Origin: JAGOPB01 sp964606295
GTDB taxonomy: Bacteria; Patescibacteriota; Minisyncoccia; Phycocordibacterales; UBA9973
Direction of reading: 5' to 3'
NCBI GenBank assembly: GCA_964606295.1
Contig: CAZSFR010000008.1
Location: 1-28,133, forward strand
DNA length: 28,133 bases
The notes under the pieces were generated by a model that made no database searches, had not been told where the DNA came from, and saw nothing but the letters and a program-made list of their open reading frames with translations. The translations under genes and the position numbers were made by a program. Positions 15,941-24,563 of this stretch are shown here, one piece after another. Numbering within the stretch: position 1 is the first letter of the stretch; each line of letters starts with the position of its first letter.

Positions 15941-15946
15941 TTTTCT

Positions 15947-16621
15947 ATGCTAAGAAAATGCGCTTTTGTAGAAAATGAATACTATCATATCTACAACAGA
16001 GGAAACAGCAAGCAAATCATCTTCAAAGAGCGTTCGGATTATAATCGCTTTGTGCAATTGTTGTATATTTCTAATTCAACCCACAGCACAAAAACGCGCG
16101 ATGTAAAAGATACTTATCAATTTGACAGAGAAAAGGAATTGGTCGCGATTGGCGCATACGTTCTTATGCCAAATCATTTCCATCTGCTTCTCACGGAATG
16201 CGAGAAGGGTGGCATAACTAAATTTATGCAAAAACTAAGCACGGCCTACTCAATGTACTTTAATAAAAAGTACAAAAGGGTCGGTTCCTTGTTTGAAGGC
16301 AAGTTTAAAGCTCAACATCTTTCAACAGACAAATACTTAAAATACACATTCTCTTATATTCACTTAAATCCAATAAAACTTTATCAAAAAAATTGGAAAA
16401 TTGATGGGTTAAGGAACAAAAGGACTGCCTTTGATTATCTGAAAAAGTATCCATATTCAAGTTTCATTGATTACGCTACCGACAAGCGCGTGCAGAAAAT
16501 TATCCTTAGCAAACAAAAGTTTCCTCGTTATTTTCTAAACGAGAAAACTTTAGAAAAAGAAATTTTCACATGGTTTAATTATGGCGAGGACCCTGATACA
16601 CAGGTCTTGCCTATGTTATGA
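15947..16621 (+). CDS. REP-associated Y1 (HUH) tyrosine transposase
   Basis: 224 residues from the ATG at 15947. Enzymes of this Y1_Tnp family nick single-stranded DNA at REP hairpins and form a 5'-phosphotyrosine link. Visible marks: YYHIYNRGNSKQIIF at the N-terminus, the metal-binding HUH motif in MPNHFHLLL (His77, His79), the following helix STAYSMYFNKKY with candidate nucleophile tyrosines 101, 104 and 109, then RVGSLFEGKFKA and YIHLNPIK, all typical of RAYT proteins. The frame is open back to 15836 but that segment overlaps the helicase end and the terminator; the ATG chosen is 6 nt after an extended -10. The last codons are formed by the second REP-like copy, and the stop overlaps the rsmA start as ATGA. 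Confidence 0.9.
   Translation: MLRKCAFVENEYYHIYNRGNSKQIIFKERSDYNRFVQLLYISNSTHSTKTRDVKDTYQFDREKELVAIGAYVLMPNHFHLLLTECEKGGITKFMQKLSTAYSMYFNKKYKRVGSLFEGKFKAQHLSTDKYLKYTFSYIHLNPIKLYQKNWKIDGLRNKRTAFDYLKKYPYSSFIDYATDKRVQKIILSKQKFPRYFLNEKTLEKEIFTWFNYGEDPDTQVLPML
16596..16615 (+). repeat. REP-like repeat, downstream copy inside the transposase 3' end
   Basis: TACACAGG-T-CTTGCCT-A-TGT, 18 of 20 identical to 15902-15921. A second fold is possible slightly upstream: GACCCTG (16588-16594) with CAGGTC (16600-16605), a bulged hairpin with loop ATACA. Imperfect bulged hairpins are typical of REP sequences. Confidence 0.6.
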
Positions 16622-17409
16622 AAGCAAAAAAACACTTAGGACAACATTTTCTCACGTCCAAAAAAGCTCTCGCTGACATCATTCGCGAGGGCAAACTTAC
16701 TGTTGACGATATTGTACTTGAAATCGGCCCCGGTAAGGGTATTTTGACAGAAGCTCTCCTTGTAGAAGCAGGTAAGGTCGTCGTTGTGGAGAAAGATACC
16801 GATCTAATTCCCTATTTGGGGGAGAAGTTTGCCAAAGAAATAAAAAGCAAAAAGCTCGAAATTATTCAGGCAGACATTTTAGACCTTACAGCTCATAGCT
16901 TACAGCTTAAAGATTACAAACTCATCGCCAACATTCCTTATTACATTACAGGAGCCATCATCCGCAAATTCTTGAGCGGTCAAAATCAGCCAGAAAAAAT
17001 GGTTCTTCTTGTTCAGAGGGAAGTCGCAGAACGTATCGTTGCAAAAGACGGCAAAGAAAGCCTTTTGTCGCTCTCAGTCAAAGTATTCGGCGAGCCACGC
17101 ATCGTGTCTCGTGTCCCGCGGGGAGCGTTTTCACCTCCACCGACTGTTGATTCGGCCATTATCACTATTGAGACTCGCAAAAATGAAGGATATCTGCGGA
17201 ACGCCGGCGACGAAAGGCATTTTTTCGAGGTTCTTCACGCAGGATTTGCCCATCCCCGCAAAATGCTCCTAGGAAATCTCTCAAAACACTATACGAATGA
17301 TCTGAAAGCACTTTTCGAGAGCCTCGAGATATCACCAAAAGTGCGCTCCGAAGATGTGCCTCTACACACGTGGCTTCTCCTTGCACATGCGTTAAGGCAA
17401 AAGATTTAG
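16618..17409 (+). CDS. rsmA: 16S rRNA dimethyladenosine transferase RsmA (KsgA)
   Basis: 263 residues, normal length. SAM-dependent enzyme that dimethylates two adjacent adenines in helix 45 of 16S rRNA (A1518 and A1519 in E. coli numbering) late in 30S assembly. Motifs: HLGQHFL (6-12), SAM-binding EIGPGKG (35-41), acidic VVVVEKD (54-60), QADILD (84-89), catalytic NIPYY (105-109), FSPPPTVDSAI and the C-terminal helical domain with HPRKML. Its ATG overlaps the transposase stop (ATGA, 16618-16621), so translation is probably coupled and transcription starts upstream at 15940. No separate promoter is visible, which makes a housekeeping rRNA-modification gene dependent on a transposase transcript. 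Confidence 0.96.
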   Translation: MKAKKHLGQHFLTSKKALADIIREGKLTVDDIVLEIGPGKGILTEALLVEAGKVVVVEKDTDLIPYLGEKFAKEIKSKKLEIIQADILDLTAHSLQLKDYKLIANIPYYITGAIIRKFLSGQNQPEKMVLLVQREVAERIVAKDGKESLLSLSVKVFGEPRIVSRVPRGAFSPPPTVDSAIITIETRKNEGYLRNAGDERHFFEVLHAGFAHPRKMLLGNLSKHYTNDLKALFESLEISPKVRSEDVPLHTWLLLAHALRQKI

Positions 17410-17415
17410 TATAAT
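17410..17415 (+). promoter_or_regulatory. -10 box for the secretion-cluster promoter
   Basis: Perfect TATAAT directly after the rsmA stop (17407-17409). The GTG at 17422 follows after exactly 6 nt. No convincing -35 (position overlaps rsmA). An alternative ATG at 17455 has GGAG at 17445-17448, the only good Shine-Dalgarno I see in the window. Confidence 0.6.
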
Positions 17416-17421
17416 AATCTC

Positions 17422-18339
17422 GTGCGATATTTGCCTCTAAAATTGGAGCGTTTCATGCCAAGCGGTAAAATCGGCGTTCTTTTGGCGTGTTGTGTCTTGG
17501 TTGTTTTACTTATAGGATTCTCAGACGATGGAAATCAGTTTGTGCAAAAAGTTTTTACTTCTGATAATAAAGTGAAAGACCTGCAAGTAAATCTCACATA
17601 CGCAGACCTTATCGAAAAGGATACAGACGCAGATGGGGTCAAAGATTGGGAGGAAGCGCTCTGGGGCACTAACAAGAACAATCCTGATACTAACGGTGAT
17701 GGCATTGGCGACAAAGATGAAATTGAGCTATTGCGTGCAGAAAAAAAAGGCGGTGCTCCAACATCATTCTCAAACCTCAACGAGACCGACCAGTTTGCAA
17801 GAGAGTTTTTTGCCACAACAGTTGCATTGAGTGAGTCCGGTAACCTTTCGGAGCAAAGCGTCGCGGCATTGGCAGAAAATTATGCCGGCGGAGCTGTTGA
17901 TTGGACACAGGTAAAGATATACACCGAAGCCGACTTGACGATTGTTGCGGATGGAGAACTCACAAACACAGCGTATAGTACTGCCATAAACAATGCGCTG
18001 ACGGCTTATGATATTGGGTCCATAGAATATATCAATGTCATTCCAACATATATTGAGAAAAAAGATGCACAGTCTCTCTCTGTGCTAACTCAAACAGAAG
18101 CGACATACGCGGGCATCATCAGCGAACTACTCGATGCGCCTGTACCAAACAATGCTCTGCCAGCACATCTCTCACTCATAAACTCATTAGAAAATCATCG
18201 TGAGGTGATAGGTTCGATCTTGGTAGTAGAAACAAACCCTATCAAAACTCTCTCAGGTGTCGCTTACTTCCCAAAGAGCATGGAAGCGATTAGTAATGCT
18301 ATACTGTTATTACAAACATACATGCTATCTATTTCATAA
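17422..18339 (+). CDS. Membrane-anchored protein with Ca-binding (thrombospondin type 3 / EF-hand-like) repeats
   Basis: 305 residues from GTG 17422, or 294 from ATG 17455. A single N-terminal membrane segment (17-33, IGVLLACCVLVVLLIGF) with positive residues before it places the rest outside the cell. Residues 67-100 hold two Asp-rich loops, DTDADGVKDWEEALWGTN and DTNGDGIGDKDE, of the calcium-binding type 3 repeat kind. The remainder is helical without a known motif. The next gene starts 3 nt after the stop, linking it to the secretion cluster, where it may be an envelope scaffold or pilus-assembly partner; that role is inferred from position. The start is uncertain: the GTG fits a leaderless mRNA from the TATAAT at 17410, the ATG fits a Shine-Dalgarno. 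Confidence 0.8.
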   Translation: MRYLPLKLERFMPSGKIGVLLACCVLVVLLIGFSDDGNQFVQKVFTSDNKVKDLQVNLTYADLIEKDTDADGVKDWEEALWGTNKNNPDTNGDGIGDKDEIELLRAEKKGGAPTSFSNLNETDQFAREFFATTVALSESGNLSEQSVAALAENYAGGAVDWTQVKIYTEADLTIVADGELTNTAYSTAINNALTAYDIGSIEYINVIPTYIEKKDAQSLSVLTQTEATYAGIISELLDAPVPNNALPAHLSLINSLENHREVIGSILVVETNPIKTLSGVAYFPKSMEAISNAILLLQTYMLSIS

Positions 18340-18342
18340 AAC

Positions 18343-20583
18343 ATGCTTCCGAAAATTCTAAAAAATGCAGTCTCCTTTCTTATCTTGATCACCCTCCTCA
18401 CAGGAGCGCCTGTTTCTAAAATAAACAACCACGTGGTAAAAAATATTGCGTCAGCTGAAGGGCCAAGCGATGTTGCTACTGCCACAAACACGTCTTTGGC
18501 ACTCACTTTCGACAGTCTTTCTAAATTTTTTCAAAAAGAAAGCTTCTTTAACGATCTCCTCGAGGCAACACTCAAAGAGATTGCCAAAGCGGCGTTGCGA
18601 GAGATGACTACGAGTACAGTCAACTGGATCAATAGCGGTTTCGAGGGTAAACCACTCTATTTTGAAAATCCAAAGAGCTTCTACCTCAGTATTCGTGATC
18701 AGCAGGTACAGACTTTTATAGACGAGATCGGCTATGACTCTATCAAATACCCGTTCGGGCAGGATTATGCTTTCGGACTCATCGACAGCGTCTCGAGGAC
18801 ATTTGAGCAAAATGCTCGCTATTCACTCAACGAAGCAATCGAGGCAACACATCCGGGTTCAACCGCCGAAGACTTTTATGAAGACTTCAGTATCGGTGGC
18901 TGGGACGCATTTCTCTCTATGGCAACCATACCGGCAAACAATCCTGTGGGATTCCAATATGAGGCACAAAAAGAAATAGAAAAGCGCACGGAAGGTACTG
19001 AGCAATCACCCGCAGAAATCGTGAAGGCGAAGGTACAGCAGGGACTTGGCTTCCTTTCTCCACAAGAATGTACGGCCGTAGGCTATGTCGGTAAGGCAGA
19101 ACAGCCATTTTTGTATCCACCATTTATTCCTCCGCTTGATGATAGTCTCGCGTATGATGATGCGTACAACGATGCATACGACGAATATGTCGCTGATTTT
19201 GGTGCAGCCTATGAGGATGAAACTGCATTGCACAATGACGCCTCTGACTACGCAACGTCAATAGCGACAGAGATTGGAAATGATGCAATCAACCAAAACG
19301 AAGAAGCCGAAGCGCAATACATTGCGGACAAGGCAACAGGGCTGGTAGAATATAATACTGCTCATACCTGTCCTGAAGACAAATGGATAGATCGCACGCC
19401 AGGATATCTCGTTGCAAATCAAATCACAAGCGCACTCGGGTCAAACTGGACGCAATCAGAACTCGGCTCTGCTGTTGGCAGTAGTCTCTCTGCAGTCTTC
19501 GATGCGCTTTTCAATGAACTTTTCGACAAAGGACTTGCCAAACTTTCTGATGGAGCCGAGACTATTACAGAAGATTTCTGGAATTATAACGGACTAACTC
19601 TTGGTGGATCCGGGGCAGATGACATTCTTATTGGCGAGACAAGCTGGCAAAATACTGCCGATATCGTCGTTGATTTGCATGCAAAATTAAACGGATTAAC
19701 TATTGGAGGAGCAGGTGGTGTTGAAATAACAACACCGAGTGATATTGAACGCACAAGTGAAGAAGTAGAAATTCTGCGACAGACATTACTCAAAACTCAA
19801 ACTCTTCCTGAAAAAATGCAAGATCTTGATGAATGTCTACCGGGAATGAACTACGATTGGGAAAAAAGGGCAAATAGAGCTTTCGATAGAGAAACTCAGA
19901 AGCTGGTACGAAAAGCGAACAAGGATAACGACAACGCAGATGATGCAGAGGCAGCGCTTGCAACCCTAGAAACAGACTACGGTATCGCGAAGACAAATAT
20001 GCAACTTAGGGTGATCGAGCGCAATATTCCTAGTGCAACAATAATGGGCGATCTCGTGGCGAGCCTCACTGATACAAAATTCACCAGTACAACATATTTT
20101 GATCTTCTTATCGGCAAGAGCTCAACACTAGCTCGTCTCAATAGCATGAAAGTCCAATTGGACACAGGAACTCCTGAAGAAGAACTCATCCCGCAGTATC
20201 TGGCCATCACATCCAAGATTTCTACCCCAACGACAATCGCGGATTCGCAGTTGAATCTAGATACACTTGTTGATACTTTGGAAAAAATCGATACTTTGAA
20301 AGATCAGTGCCAAACAGAGAGACAAAACATCGCAACTCTAGTCCCTGGAGACACCGAACTAGATAACGCACTAAATAACCCTACACTCGTCTGGGTGATA
20401 TTTACCCACGTTCTTCTCCCAGACACCATAGAGTTAATTACTCAGGAACAAAACTTTTATTGTCAGGAATATTTGGAGGGCGTGAATCAAAAAAATGTTT
20501 ATCGTTTGATCGATGTAGAGCTAGTTTGTGGCGACTTCTATTCCGGCACACTCTCTGACTACTTCATTGATTACACATATTAG
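18343..20583 (+). CDS. Large secreted protein upstream of the VirB6-like gene, family unknown
   Basis: 746 residues. N-terminal signal peptide or anchor (MLPKILKNAVSFLILITLLTG, possible cleavage at ASA near residue 45). The mature part is mostly helical and acidic, with several scattered cysteines (SPQEC, AHTC, DEC, DQC, FYC, LVC) that could pair outside the cell. An Asp/Tyr/Ala-rich region sits around residues 265-330. No enzyme motif seen. It follows the Ca-loop protein by 3 nt and precedes the VirB6-like gene, so it is probably an extracytoplasmic part of the secretion machine, in the place where VirB5- or TrbJ-like genes are often found. I cannot show homology to those and do not claim it. 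Confidence 0.75.
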   Translation: MLPKILKNAVSFLILITLLTGAPVSKINNHVVKNIASAEGPSDVATATNTSLALTFDSLSKFFQKESFFNDLLEATLKEIAKAALREMTTSTVNWINSGFEGKPLYFENPKSFYLSIRDQQVQTFIDEIGYDSIKYPFGQDYAFGLIDSVSRTFEQNARYSLNEAIEATHPGSTAEDFYEDFSIGGWDAFLSMATIPANNPVGFQYEAQKEIEKRTEGTEQSPAEIVKAKVQQGLGFLSPQECTAVGYVGKAEQPFLYPPFIPPLDDSLAYDDAYNDAYDEYVADFGAAYEDETALHNDASDYATSIATEIGNDAINQNEEAEAQYIADKATGLVEYNTAHTCPEDKWIDRTPGYLVANQITSALGSNWTQSELGSAVGSSLSAVFDALFNELFDKGLAKLSDGAETITEDFWNYNGLTLGGSGADDILIGETSWQNTADIVVDLHAKLNGLTIGGAGGVEITTPSDIERTSEEVEILRQTLLKTQTLPEKMQDLDECLPGMNYDWEKRANRAFDRETQKLVRKANKDNDNADDAEAALATLETDYGIAKTNMQLRVIERNIPSATIMGDLVASLTDTKFTSTTYFDLLIGKSSTLARLNSMKVQLDTGTPEEELIPQYLAITSKISTPTTIADSQLNLDTLVDTLEKIDTLKDQCQTERQNIATLVPGDTELDNALNNPTLVWVIFTHVLLPDTIELITQEQNFYCQEYLEGVNQKNVYRLIDVELVCGDFYSGTLSDYFIDYTY

Positions 20584-20603
20584 GACAAACAACTGAATTC
20601 TCG

Positions 20604-20654
20604 TTTGTGTGTGCAAAAACAGGCCAAAGAGTGGCATGTTTTTGCACACACAAA
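20604..20654. repeat. Perfect 18-bp inverted repeat, long intergenic hairpin
   Basis: TTTGTGTGTGCAAAAACA (20604-20621) and its exact complement at 20637-20654, with an inner GCC/GGC pairing after one mismatch and a short loop. It fills much of the 120-bp space between the secreted-protein gene and the VirB6-like gene. No T tract follows on either strand, so it is not a standard terminator. Confidence 0.85.
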
Positions 20655-20684
20655 GCCTCTGTCTCTATCACAAAAACTATTACC

Positions 20685-20693
20685 TGCTATAAT
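20685..20693 (+). promoter_or_regulatory. Extended -10 promoter of the VirB6-like gene
   Basis: TGCTATAAT (20685-20693), perfect hexamer with TG extension, 10 nt before the ATG at 20704. Leader of about 4 nt, effectively leaderless, and placed just after the 18-bp inverted repeat. Confidence 0.6.
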
Positions 20694-20703
20694 AGAATAG
20701 TAA

Positions 20704-23700
20704 ATGAATCCACGTGTTTCTCGGAAATGGGCAGGCTTTTTACTCATAACACTTGTTGTGGGAACTTTCCTGACGCCATACAGTATTTTCTTTGAAAAAA
20801 GTGTCGCGTCTGGAGCAGAAATTCCTACGGGACCAATCAGTATCACCAACCTATCATCTGAGCTACGTGCATACACAGGCAATTACGATACTGAATTTAT
20901 TGGTGACAATCATTGGCCACTAGATGGCTGTGACGAGGTTTACAGTTTTAATTGCCTTACTTATCCTGGCGCTCTTGACGCTCTTGGATTTGATGAGGAT
21001 GCAACACCATCTCCTACACTTGAACTATCAGCGGAGATCACTGGTATTACCGGCGACGCATTTGACCTTACTGTTAGGATAACAGAAAATCATATGGAAT
21101 TTACTGACCCAGGCAACTTCGACGATATGCAGTTTGGTGTATGGATAAAAAAATTTGATGAAGATTTTGCTTATGATTCGCCTAGGCTGTCATCCGATGG
21201 AATGCCAAAAATTGATGTCTATAAGGAGGAGGAGGGTAATACTAGTTTTACTTTACACGTAGACTCGCTCGACAAAAACTCAAGCTATAGTCTTGCCTTT
21301 TTCGGAGCGTATGACGTCAGTGATGTCGATGGCAATAATGGCCCAGATGGAGGAACTCCGATGTATGTGTTTGAAAAGATTACTACGTCGGACCAAGATG
21401 TTGTTGACGATAAGGGTGATTATGATGACGTCCCTAATGCAACATTTACAACATCTGATATCGGCGACCAATGGTTTTGTTGGGCGTGGAACGAGGGTTT
21501 AAGTCTCAGCGGATGTTTGTTGACTTTGTATGCTAACACAGTATACCCACTCTCTAGTGGGATACTCTATGTCACAGGCAAATTTTTTGATGGTATGGCG
21601 AACTGGTCGCTGAGTTCGATAATGTATCAACAAAGCATAACCGATTCTGACGGAGAAGTAACAGATACGTTAGTTGGTACAGGGTGGAAACTCGTTCGTG
21701 ACTTTTCCAATATCTTTTTCATTCTCATCCTCGTCTATCTATCGATATCAATTATACTCGGTATAGAAAATGCGCATGCGAAGAAATCTATCGCGACCGT
21801 CGTCGTCGTCGCACTCCTCATCAATTTCAGCCTTCTCTTTTGCCAGATAGTCCTCGACAGCTCCAACATACTGGCAAGAGTATTTTATAATCAGATCAAA
21901 GTGACGGGAACACTCGATTCCGGTATCAGTGCATCTGATCTACCGGAAGTCGCTCTCTCCGAGGCAATTGCTGAAGGATTCAATGTTCAAAACATTGTAG
22001 GTGACTCCAAAACAATGTCATCTCTCAAGCAAGGAACCACTAAGTTCGGAATTCATGCGATGCTCTTCCTTATGTATGTCATGGGTACTGTTGTCAACTT
22101 GGCTGCAGCGTGGGTATTCTTCACCGTAGGAATACAGTTTGCCTTACGTATCGTCAATGTCTGGTTCTCCATGATCTTCGCCCCATTCGCGTTTTTCACC
22201 AACACCAATCACAAGCTCAAGCATCTCAAGGTATTCGGCTGGGACAACTGGCTCAAAAACTTCCTCTGTTGGTGTTTCTTCGCACCACTCTTCCTTTTCT
22301 TCATTTTCCTAATCATGCAACTCATACAGGCAGATTTCTTGGCGATAATACTGAGCGCACAAAAGTTAGAAAACGATTTCTTCCTTCGAATGACAGGGAT
22401 CATGCTTCAATTTGTCATTATCATCATTATGCTTTGGAAAGCAAAAGACATAGCAAAAGAGCTGGGTTGTGAAGGGGCTGAAATGGCAACCAAAGCTATC
22501 GCAGGTGCAGCTCTTGGAGCTGCAACTGGCGGTGCCGCATTTGCGATGCGACAAACAGTTGGGCGTGCTGGCTCAGTGATTCAAAATAGCGAGACACTAA
22601 AAAGAATGCAAGCCAGCGGTGGTGTTTTGGGTTCACTTGCAAAAGGCACGAGAAGTGTCGGTCGCTATGGCGCCAAGCAAAGCTTTGATTTACGAAATAC
22701 TGGCTACGGCAAGGCAGCCCTCGGCGCAACGGGAGTCAAAACTGGCTCTGTGTTGTTCGGCAAAGACGCAGGCAAAGGTGGAGTTGCTGGTATTGCAGAG
22801 CGCAAACATCACAAGAAAATCAAAAAAATGCGCGAAGAATTGAAGGGTATGGATTCCAAAGAAACCGATGAGTCAACAAAGAAACGTACGACGAAGAAAC
22901 AGGAAGCTTGGGATAAAAATCCGGAAAACATAAAAAAACGGAAAGCGGCAATGGCAGATGCTGCTAATAAAAAAGGTAAGAGTCTAACCCCAAAGGAGCT
23001 TGGGGAATTCAGGGAAGATTTCAATAAAAAAAACGGTCGTCCACCTATATATGAAACAACCGCTGACGCAAACACGGCAAGAAAGAAGGCATATCTTGAG
23101 AAGATGGTTCATCGCGGAGAAGAGGGCGGTGGAATGGAAAAACCCTTCCCTGGATCACCTGGTAAATTCTCACGGAAAGGTCAAGCCAAAGAAGCTGCGA
23201 ACGTTGCTCAGTTCTGGCGCACTGGCTCACGCTCTTCGGAAATCGAAGCCACTGAACAGCTCCAAAAAGAAAGCTCAAAAGCGGGTAGCTACGAAGGTGC
23301 CATCGCAAGAGATGAGGATGAAGCAAAACGATTGGAAGATATCAACAACACACTTAAAACTGGATTTGCTGCTCTCAAGAACAAGAAAGATCCTAGCGTC
23401 GGAGGCTTTACTGACCATATTGACAAAGCATTGTCAGAGAATCTTGCTCAATCACAAATGCTTGAACACGATATTGAGGGATTAAAGATTGGAAATGATA
23501 AGAACGCACTTATTCAGAAAAATAGCGAGAAAATGAAAGTTGATCGTATGGTGAAAGATTTGAAAAACATCAAAGAGGGAAAAATACAAGACCTCCGAGA
23601 GAAAAATCAGAACAGAAAGGACAAGGTCGACAGGATAGGCAAAGATGATAAGAAAAAAGATAAGCATGATGATGATCACGAAGATCACAAGCCGAAAACA

Positions 23701-23742
23701 CCAAAAGGAGGTGGTGGGGGTGGGGCCTCGACAGCGCATTAA
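20704..23742 (+). CDS. VirB6/TrbL-like polytopic membrane protein of a type IV secretion-like system
   Basis: 1012 residues in three parts. An N-terminal signal anchor (about 9-28) leads to a large extracytoplasmic beta-rich domain (about 40-330). The core at 336-580 has about six membrane segments: 336-353, 362-384, 449-465, 466-483, 520-541 and 565-578, with the pattern around FALRIVNVWFSMIFAPFAFFTN typical of VirB6/TrbL inner-membrane channel proteins. The last 430 residues are hydrophilic, Lys/Glu-rich and probably cytoplasmic, beginning with an Ala/Gly segment (IAGAALGAATGGAAFAM) and ending in a His/Asp cluster and a run of Gly. It would form the membrane channel with PrgI and VirB4. Both added domains are much larger than in Proteobacterial VirB6 (about 300 residues). 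Confidence 0.85.
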   Translation: MNPRVSRKWAGFLLITLVVGTFLTPYSIFFEKSVASGAEIPTGPISITNLSSELRAYTGNYDTEFIGDNHWPLDGCDEVYSFNCLTYPGALDALGFDEDATPSPTLELSAEITGITGDAFDLTVRITENHMEFTDPGNFDDMQFGVWIKKFDEDFAYDSPRLSSDGMPKIDVYKEEEGNTSFTLHVDSLDKNSSYSLAFFGAYDVSDVDGNNGPDGGTPMYVFEKITTSDQDVVDDKGDYDDVPNATFTTSDIGDQWFCWAWNEGLSLSGCLLTLYANTVYPLSSGILYVTGKFFDGMANWSLSSIMYQQSITDSDGEVTDTLVGTGWKLVRDFSNIFFILILVYLSISIILGIENAHAKKSIATVVVVALLINFSLLFCQIVLDSSNILARVFYNQIKVTGTLDSGISASDLPEVALSEAIAEGFNVQNIVGDSKTMSSLKQGTTKFGIHAMLFLMYVMGTVVNLAAAWVFFTVGIQFALRIVNVWFSMIFAPFAFFTNTNHKLKHLKVFGWDNWLKNFLCWCFFAPLFLFFIFLIMQLIQADFLAIILSAQKLENDFFLRMTGIMLQFVIIIIMLWKAKDIAKELGCEGAEMATKAIAGAALGAATGGAAFAMRQTVGRAGSVIQNSETLKRMQASGGVLGSLAKGTRSVGRYGAKQSFDLRNTGYGKAALGATGVKTGSVLFGKDAGKGGVAGIAERKHHKKIKKMREELKGMDSKETDESTKKRTTKKQEAWDKNPENIKKRKAAMADAANKKGKSLTPKELGEFREDFNKKNGRPPIYETTADANTARKKAYLEKMVHRGEEGGGMEKPFPGSPGKFSRKGQAKEAANVAQFWRTGSRSSEIEATEQLQKESSKAGSYEGAIARDEDEAKRLEDINNTLKTGFAALKNKKDPSVGGFTDHIDKALSENLAQSQMLEHDIEGLKIGNDKNALIQKNSEKMKVDRMVKDLKNIKEGKIQDLREKNQNRKDKVDRIGKDDKKKDKHDDDHEDHKPKTPKGGGGGGASTAH

Positions 23743-23767
23743 TCTTTATTAGCTAACATAAAAAACT

Positions 23768-24526
23768 ATGGAAATAACAATGGATCAAATAAGTAAAGCG
23801 TTCGACGACCTTTCTGATGAATGGCAGGAAGCGATCACAGACGTCGATGTTGACCAGAAAATCAATGACATCAACGCAAAATACAAGTTGCAACTTGATA
23901 CCGCAAACACTATCTACATGGAGACAAATTATGTCATTTTGGGACTCAAAGACGCAGATGGTTTCCGCGCCGAACTCGCTAAGGATCCCAAAATTCCTTT
24001 GCAAATTTTGGATTCACTGGTTGCTGATATCAACAAAGAAGTCCTCGAGGCAATACGCATGAAGATTATTGAGAACCAAGAATTTGATGAAGAGTTCGAA
24101 GAAATAGAGGACTCCGCACCGCAGAGAGAAGCGCCAGCGGTGAATGTTTCGACTGCCAGCGTGATGCCAGACACAAACACAATTCCTCCTGCGCCCGTGT
24201 TTGCTTCAGCTTCGAATCCGATTTCTTCAATACCGCAAACTGATATGACACCTGTGCCAACACTTCAAAGCCACGAAGATACTATCCTCAAAGAATCTGG
24301 CATCGATATGAATGAGAGCGCTCCAGTCACTCCTGTAACACAGACCGTGCAGGCAAATATGATGAAGGACTTGGTCCAAAGCAAACTAAATGGCGCATTC
24401 AGTATGGGCAAAGAGGCGAGCGATCACTCACTCCCCGCGATGGGAGGAGGGGACAAGAGTGGGCAAATCAACAATGCCCCTCAAGCACCAAAAACAGCTT
24501 CTGACCCTTACCGAGAGACCTTCTAG
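23768..24526 (+). CDS. Acidic accessory protein of the secretion cluster, family unknown
   Basis: 252 residues. Residues 1-115 are helical and acidic (FDDLSDEWQEAITDVDVDQKINDI, then a LADINKEVLEAI-type amphipathic helix). The rest is a Pro/Thr/Ser/Ala-rich disordered tail with short conserved-looking ends (DLVQSKLNGAF, SDPYRETF). No signal peptide, so probably cytoplasmic. It starts 25 nt after the VirB6-like stop with no good promoter or Shine-Dalgarno and is probably cotranscribed. An ATG 12 nt further in (23780) is an equally possible start. It could bind the cytoplasmic tail of VirB6 or be a substrate adaptor; this is inferred from position only. Confidence 0.7.
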   Translation: MEITMDQISKAFDDLSDEWQEAITDVDVDQKINDINAKYKLQLDTANTIYMETNYVILGLKDADGFRAELAKDPKIPLQILDSLVADINKEVLEAIRMKIIENQEFDEEFEEIEDSAPQREAPAVNVSTASVMPDTNTIPPAPVFASASNPISSIPQTDMTPVPTLQSHEDTILKESGIDMNESAPVTPVTQTVQANMMKDLVQSKLNGAFSMGKEASDHSLPAMGGGDKSGQINNAPQAPKTASDPYRETF

Positions 24527-24563
24527 AGGAAATGAAAAACATGGCTTCGTAAATCGTCGCTAA

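Larger units (their letters stand above)
15899..16621 (+). mobile_element. RAYT-type element: Y1 transposase with flanking REP-like hairpins
   Basis: A single Y1 transposase gene with 20-bp hairpin repeats at 15902-15921 and 16596-16615. No terminal inverted repeats or target-site duplication of a classical insertion sequence are seen, which fits REP-associated tyrosine transposases, normally non-autonomous or domesticated in chromosomes. Confidence 0.6.

Noticed and set aside
15836..15946. Upstream extension of the transposase frame (37 codons).
   Set aside because: It overlaps the helicase end in another frame and crosses the terminator and promoter; the conserved family begins after the ATG at 15947.
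20604..20654. The 18-bp inverted repeat as a rho-independent terminator.
   Set aside because: No T tract follows the stem on either strand; GCCTCTGTCTC follows on plus and CGAGAATTC-like sequence on minus.
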